Assembly: GCF_030867095.1 (NCBI RefSeq) | Contig: NC_081824.1 | Span: forward strand, 49,324,882 to 49,388,881 | Origin: Alligator mississippiensis | Lineage: Eukaryota; Chordata; Crocodylia; Alligatoridae | Direction of reading: 5' to 3' | DNA: 64,000 nucleotides | In this document: piece by piece, positions 58,510-64,000 of the stretch | Position numbering within the stretch: position 1 is the first letter of the stretch | How the letters are laid out: every line of letters starts with the position of its first letter | Notes under the pieces: model-generated | Told to the model about the DNA's origin: nothing | What the model saw: only the letters and a program-made list of their open reading frames with translations | Database searches by the model: none | Translations under genes and position numbers: made by a program

Positions 58510-59180
58510 CTAAAGGCCCTTCTAAATGTTCAGGTAAAGGCATGATAGGATCTGTTGCATGATCTGCACCATCGTGCCCCCTGCCATGCCATACGTGCAT
58601 GCGGGACTATAAGATCAACTGTCAGTTCTAGCATTTTGATACTGGGTTCTCCGTGCACCAGCAAGTAGCAAGTTCCCATGGCTAGGAGTCCTGCAGCTGA
58701 CAGGACCCATGGCAGCAGCAGCATTTCATGTGTTGCTGCAGCTGCAAGCCCCTCAGCTATAGGATTCACAGCAAATGGTACACCCCTGTATCTGGGAGTC
58801 TCATCACCTGATTGAGCTCCCAGCCATGGGGGAGCACCTGGCCACACGTCAGGAGGGCTGGCCGACCCCATGCCTGCCGACCCCACCCTCACCAGAAACT
58901 AGATAGCCAGAGCCATGCTGGCCAGACTCTGTGTGCTGAGATCACCACTGCTGCAGCCCTGGGAAGCCCCCAGAATCCCAGGTTAGGCTGCTGGGGACAG
59001 CCCAGGTGCTGGCCCCAGCGCCCCCTGTCCCACCTGGGGCAACTTGCTGTGCATCAGAGTACACATGTAGGGACATTCCCCGGGGACAGCTAGCAGCGGC
59101 ACAAATATGTGCCACTGCTAGTTGTCCCCACGGAAATGCATGTTCCCGCTAATGGGGACATATCCCTAGAGTCCAAACAC
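58510..59180. mobile_element. GC-rich MITE-like block with strong hairpin
   Basis: Begins near AAAGGCCCTTCTAAATGTTC and is GC-rich with CATG-containing termini. It contains the hairpin 59082-59129, arms of 22 bp with two mismatches (GGGGACAGCTAGCAGCGGCA on the left) around a 4-base loop. Open frames inside have no recognisable domain. The ends are approximate. Confidence 0.45.
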
Positions 59181-59589
59181 ATGTTCACTAGACCTATCTC
59201 AGGTTTAAAGGGCTGTCGGGATTGCCACGTGCAAGTGCTGCTTGCTGGGAGAAGATGTGGGAAGCTGGAGGTAAGTAAGATGGTGGGATGGATGGGTCTA
59301 CAGTGGGTGGGCTGGTGGATCCATGGAGAGGGACTGGAAGGTCCAGGGGAGCTGGCAGGTCTGTGAATGGGGTTGGCTGGCCTGTGGAGGTGGGATCAGA
59401 GTTGCTTAATCCAGGAAGTGGCTAGTTTTTGGGGAGGAAAATAGGTTGTTCATGGTTGGGGGTGGGGGGTAGGCTGTAAAAACAACACAGCCCCAGGGCT
59501 GTGGAGAGCAGCTGGGCTTTCACAGTCCTTGGGCTCTGCTGGGAACATGTGCTGCAAACATTAAGTTGGATTAACACATTTTAGGTGAG
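59181..59589. other. Unannotated stretch
   Basis: G-rich single-copy-looking sequence, no recognised feature. Confidence 0.35.
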
Positions 59590-59597
59590 GTTAAAGT

Positions 59598-59873
59598 CAG
59601 GGTTTGAATTATGGGGGAGCTCAGGGAGGCTGAGCCCCCCCCCCCATAAGATACAAGAGCCCCCCCCCATAAGAGATGAGAACCCCTTCACAGGCCAGTC
59701 AGGCCCCAGCCCACCCAATGCCTTTCTAAGCAGCCCAGGTGGCAGTGGCGGCTTCTTCCAGCTGCCACTGGCACCAACCCCATTGTACTGGCAGGGATCT
59801 GTGCACACAGCCCCGAGCCCGGCCAATTGTTTTTGCAGACCCCCGCAAGAGTCCAGGTATAATTTGAACCCTG
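59598..59873. mobile_element. hAT non-autonomous element, copy B, 276 bp
   Basis: Left end CAGGGTTTGAATTATGGGGG and right end GGTATAATTTGAACCCTG are inverted. It is flanked by the perfect 8-bp duplication GTTAAAGT (59590-59597 and 59874-59881). Same family as copy A at 27166, sharing GGGGAGCTC...GAGGCTGAGCCCCCC near the left and CAAGAGTC near the right. Confidence 0.92.
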
Positions 59874-59881
59874 GTTAAAGT

Positions 59882-62424
59882 TGGCTCTCATTTGATGAGA
59901 ACTAACTTTAGATCACGTGTGCTATTTTTAGGGCAACATAAGCCCTGCCAATTCTTGTATACAAGCTGTTTAGATTTAGTTAGGGTCATCTAAATATAAT
60001 GCTTGCGTGTACTCACAGACTTTTACTGAGTGCTTTCTGGTGCTCTAGTAGCAATTGCAATTATGTTAGTTTGGATATTTAAGTAAATATCTTATAATAA
60101 ATACTGAACCAAAAAGGGAATGCTTAATGATGATCTCATTTATTTTTGCAGTATAGTGAAATTTAAAATATTATTTGCTACTTTTAATCTGCATATAAAC
60201 TGTAAGTTTAGTGACAGAAATTAATTTAGCAGAAACTGAAATACAGGAATTATTTTACTACAAAAATTAATTGCACATAACTGATTTTTCAGCTTTTTAT
60301 GTAATGGAATCAAATTTTGTTGTGTATCTAATAAAGGAAAAAAAAAACATTTATGCACATGTGATGACAAGTAGTGGTTTTTATCTTTACCGTGCAAAAA
60401 CACTTCGCTTTAAAAAAAAAGTGCCTATAATGCAGGGAGGGGCTTTAAGTATGCCAAAATTTAAGTACATGAGAAATCCCATTGACTTTTCATGCCTAAG
60501 GACTGGAATACATAACATCAGGGGTCTGGTTGAAAATATTTTAATGAAATCCTTCCCTTAAAACATGTTGCTATATTTTGTATTTTGTTTCCTGGGAAAT
60601 GAGTAAGAATCTCAGGTTGATTATACCAGTACAAAAAGTTAAAAAATAAATAATTTGTTACTGGTTTGTGGCAGTTTCCCATTGGAAAATTAAATCTAAC
60701 ATTGGACAGCCTACTATTTTTCCCATTCCCTGCTATTGTTCTACTGATTACTACTACTTTTCTTGCAAACATTTCATAATGTTCATAATGTTCATGTTCA
60801 TTCATTGTATAAATGTAAAGCACATGCAACCATTGGGGAAAATATGCCATTTCATTTTTAAAAGCCCAGCTCCAGAGTCAGAACCATAATTTTCAATGTT
60901 AATTGTACTGCGGAAGGAAGGAAGGAAGGAAGGAATTAAGAGCAAATATTCTAATGCCAAAACTAACTATATATGGTGCAACTCAAAACTCCTGCTCTAT
61001 ATTTCAATACTAATTGCAATTAATATTAATACAATAATAATTAATACAAAGGGAGACTAAACAGAGTCTGTATAGCTGTGTTAACATTAATGGTTACACT
61101 CATTTAGACTAACTGAGGATCTAAACTGAAACACTGAAATAAGTTAAATGATCTGTTTTGAGGTATAAGGTGATCAAGAAAGAAAAAAAAGACTACATTT
61201 TAATATTACCTTTTATAGCTAATGTAGTATTAATTTTAGGATAGCAGACCAAGTGGGATAACAATTTTATCTCATAATTCGAAGAAGTACATATAACCTT
61301 GAAAATGTTACAAGAGGTTCAATTATTGACATTTCTATGAAATGTCTTTAAATCAGGTATAGATGTTCAGTTTAGGATCTTGGTCAATACATCTGATATG
61401 GAACCTAGTACTGTAACTTCATTCTGAGATGTGCAATCTTAGATCACTTTGTTGTATTTGGAGCACAGTCAGTTTAATTAGTTAGCAAAGCGGGGAAACA
61501 TTTTAATTTTTTTTTCATACTGCCAGCAAAAATATCAGGTTAAATGCCATACCCAGTTTTGTTCCTACTAGTTATCTGTTATATAACATTATGCACAAAT
61601 ATGAATAGATTATGCTGTGAGAATGAGAGGTGAGTTCTTTTCCCTATAACAAATACGCTATTTTAAAAGTGATCCTATACAGATTAAAGGCATAAACAAA
61701 GCCCCACTCTGTGGTCTTGCTTTGAAGGCATTTCAAACACAACATGAAATTTTGCTTCAGTTCACATCACTTAACCCTGATTATCCCTTTTGAATTTGCA
61801 TTACAAAATATCCAGAATAAAATTCAGTCAAAGCTGCATCTGGTTTGCATGGGAGGACAGACACCTTGAATATATTAAGAGATTTCCCTAAAATCTTGGA
61901 ATATTTTTATTCAAAATTTAGCTGGGCTATTCCCAAAAGAACTTAAAACTTTTTAGTAAGCTTTTTGATAAACCTGGACTGAAATCAGGTGCATAATATA
62001 GTAAAAAACTATGCAAAACGCCTGATTTAGCATTTCATTTTTTTTAAATCTGCACCACTTTCCTCTTCTGTTGTGTGAAGAACTGCTTATGACCATTATA
62101 ATAAGTACTTTTCTCTGAAAAAGTTTGAAAATTACAGCAAAAATAAATGGGATTCTGTTCTGATGGTATGCCTGAAACAGGAGGGACGTCAGTATAGAGT
62201 GGAGATTAGCATTGTTTATAAAATCAAAATAGCAGTCCTTTTGAAGGGAAAGTTCTCATTGACATTAATTATATAGTAAGAGTTTAAATTTCTGCATCTT
62301 ACTATATAAATTTAGTTTTGTTTTCAAGCCAGCACATATAATTTACAAGTTTGCAAAATAAGTAAAGTCCGTATGAATTTCTCCCTATAAAAAATGGTTT
62401 GAACTGTTGAATTGATGGAGCCAA
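59882..62424. other. Unannotated AT-rich stretch
   Basis: Only a (GGAA)6 run at 60912-60935 stands out. No gene or transposon was recognised. Confidence 0.45.
60912..60935. repeat. (GGAA)6 microsatellite
   Basis: Six uninterrupted GGAA units. Confidence 0.97.
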
Positions 62425-62762
62425 GGGGTACCTATACATAAGCTGGGAGGCTGCTCTGACATGCTGTAATTACAGCATGTCAGAAAAGACTCGATTAATT
62501 GTGTCTGCTGAAATATGGTAATTACCATGCTCTAGCCAGCCTCTGTGCCTTGTGTATCATCATTCCTAAACTTCACAATGGTGGTGGGGGCACTTTAACT
62601 AAAGTTCATTTGGCAAGCTTTAGATAAAGTGCCCCACAGCCATTTTGAAGCATGGGGATACTGATTCACGAGACGTTCCGGGTGCTTTAATTAGAGCAAC
62701 TCTTGGAGCTGCTCTTATTAAACTGGTCCCCCCCAACAGACCATGTGTAAATATGCCCAAGA
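62425..62762. mobile_element. MITE with perfect internal palindrome
   Basis: Ends GGGGTACCTATACATAAGC and CATGTGTAAATATGCCC are imperfect inverted repeats. 62455-62484 is a perfect 30-bp palindrome: TCTGACATGCTGTAA followed by its exact complement. Further GCACTTTAACTAAAGT and TTTAATTAGAGCA words suggest a folded interior. No coding capacity. Confidence 0.6.
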
Positions 62763-64000
62763 TTTCTAGTCTTCAGCATTAAAACAAAAAACAATCTGAG
62801 TATTTAATTCTGTGAAGATGAACTATCTCAACAGAGGAAATCTATTTGCTCAACAAAAACTGATATTAAATAATTCAAATCTGTCTGTGCAAACAGGTTG
62901 CATGACATTTGACCATGTGCATCCACTGGGATTTCATTAAAAAGATCACATAAAGCAGCTGCAACAGTGCATGTTACTAAGCATTTGCTGAGATGCAGAA
63001 TACCTATTGACAGAACATTTGTTAGAAAAAAAAATCTGACTAGGTTGATTATTACCATTCATTAAACTGAATTGGTATATTGTGTAACTTCTGTAAAATT
63101 AATTTTAGTCTAAATATTTACATAATTTGTAAGCTATAACCCTGCCTTTTAAAATATCACAAATGAAAATGAGAATGTAATTTCAGTTAAGATATAATCA
63201 TACAAGTTTAGCCTTAATGTACTTGTAATTCCTGACAAGGCCAGTGCTAGTGCTGACTGTTCAAACACAGCAAGATCAATTCCTTGGACAGAAGGATATT
63301 ATTATTACTTAGTGGCCCATGCTGTCATTTTTATTTCTTCTCTGTGATTTATTTAAAAATCCACCAAGTAAGAAAATCCCGGAGTAAATATTTTATTTCT
63401 ACTCAACCTGCCTTGTGTTTCTCAGTATTTCATAGAATCATGCAGATTAGACACAAAAAAAGAACTCTTTGTTCATCTTTCCACTTATCCAGGGCTCTTG
63501 CTTCAGTAAAGGTTTTGCTTGCTTTGTCTGTTTTGGCTGGGATTTTGAAAGGCTTGAAATATGGGAACCTAACTCCCTAATGCTTCTTTTCAAATATCCT
63601 AGCCTTTACATTTTAAATCTCTTAGTTGTGTTTAGACGTACCTCTTCCTTTGGGAGACTGATCCTAATCCTACATAGACCTGCTTATGAGTTCTGCTACA
63701 GGGTACCTGCCCCTAGAGGTCTACTAGTACCTGCATCCTCTCTTCTCTCTCATATTCAGTAGTCTCTCCTGCCATGTCTTGATGTCAACATTAGTATGGG
63801 AGACTGCACAGAGGGCAAGACATGCTTTTGAAGAGGTGGGTCCTGTCTGCTCCAAGGCTTCCCCCTGGCCTTGTCCCAACTTTACTTTCACTGAGCTCTC
63901 TAGCTCAGGTGCACTGTTCAGAACCACAAGCTCCTAGCTCAGCTCTGGTCATGCCCCATGACCACAGGTTCCAGAACCCACAATATCTGCTACGTAGGTA
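62763..64000. other. Unannotated stretch to window end
   Basis: No recognised gene, RNA or mobile element. Open frames at 63284-63927 overlap on both strands without domains. Confidence 0.4.

Noticed and set aside
33887..64000. Search for FAM83B exon 3
   Set aside because: No translated stretch matching the expected continuation of the DUF1669 domain was found by eye. Intron 2 probably extends past the window, but a short exon could be missed.

Overview
The window is vertebrate genomic DNA, most likely crocodilian. There are no bacterial-style operons. Coding DNA is sparse, and almost all recognisable protein similarity is decayed transposon. The crocodilian call is an inference from the repeat mixture: CR1 LINEs, a Tx1-clade LINE beside a short element with a U2-snRNA-like head, Harbinger-type elements with their MITE swarm, and hAT and Mariner-like elements. 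Described SINEs with U1/U2-derived heads are crocodilian.

One host gene is supported. It is the 5' part of FAM83B on the + strand: a CpG island with a probable non-coding first exon (about 25.84-26.74 kb, candidate donor at 26335), an intron of about 7 kb, and exon 2 (33383-33886) carrying the start codon and the first 148 codons. No later exon was recognised, so 33887-64000 is probably intron 2.

Layout. 0-20 kb is intergenic: two solo LTRs (918-1617, 19420-20114), a Harbinger transposase remnant lacking its catalytic core (about 5.06-5.57 kb), a 2.5-kb CR1 with two in-frame stops (5.77-8.24 kb), a decayed Myb/SANT-like Harbinger partner (about 13.2-13.5 kb), hAT elements and MITEs. 21.3-25.8 kb is dominated by a 2.1-kb inverted duplication (22801-24946) whose centre lies in a repeat with a hammerhead-ribozyme-like core. 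26-33 kb is FAM83B promoter and intron 1. 34-47 kb (intron 2) holds a degenerate GC-rich minisatellite, two longer CR1 remnants, a Harbinger MITE with a TAA duplication and a third solo LTR. 48-58 kb is a nest of Mariner-like ends, a U2-headed SINE and a 5.8-kb Tx1-clade LINE, all disabled. 58-64 kb holds further MITEs and a hAT element with a perfect 8-bp target duplication.

No intact, functional-looking mobile element was found. The three solo LTRs belong to one family, share orientation (transcription toward lower coordinates) and each has a perfect 5-bp target-site duplication. All family assignments rest on reading the sequence; no database search was run.
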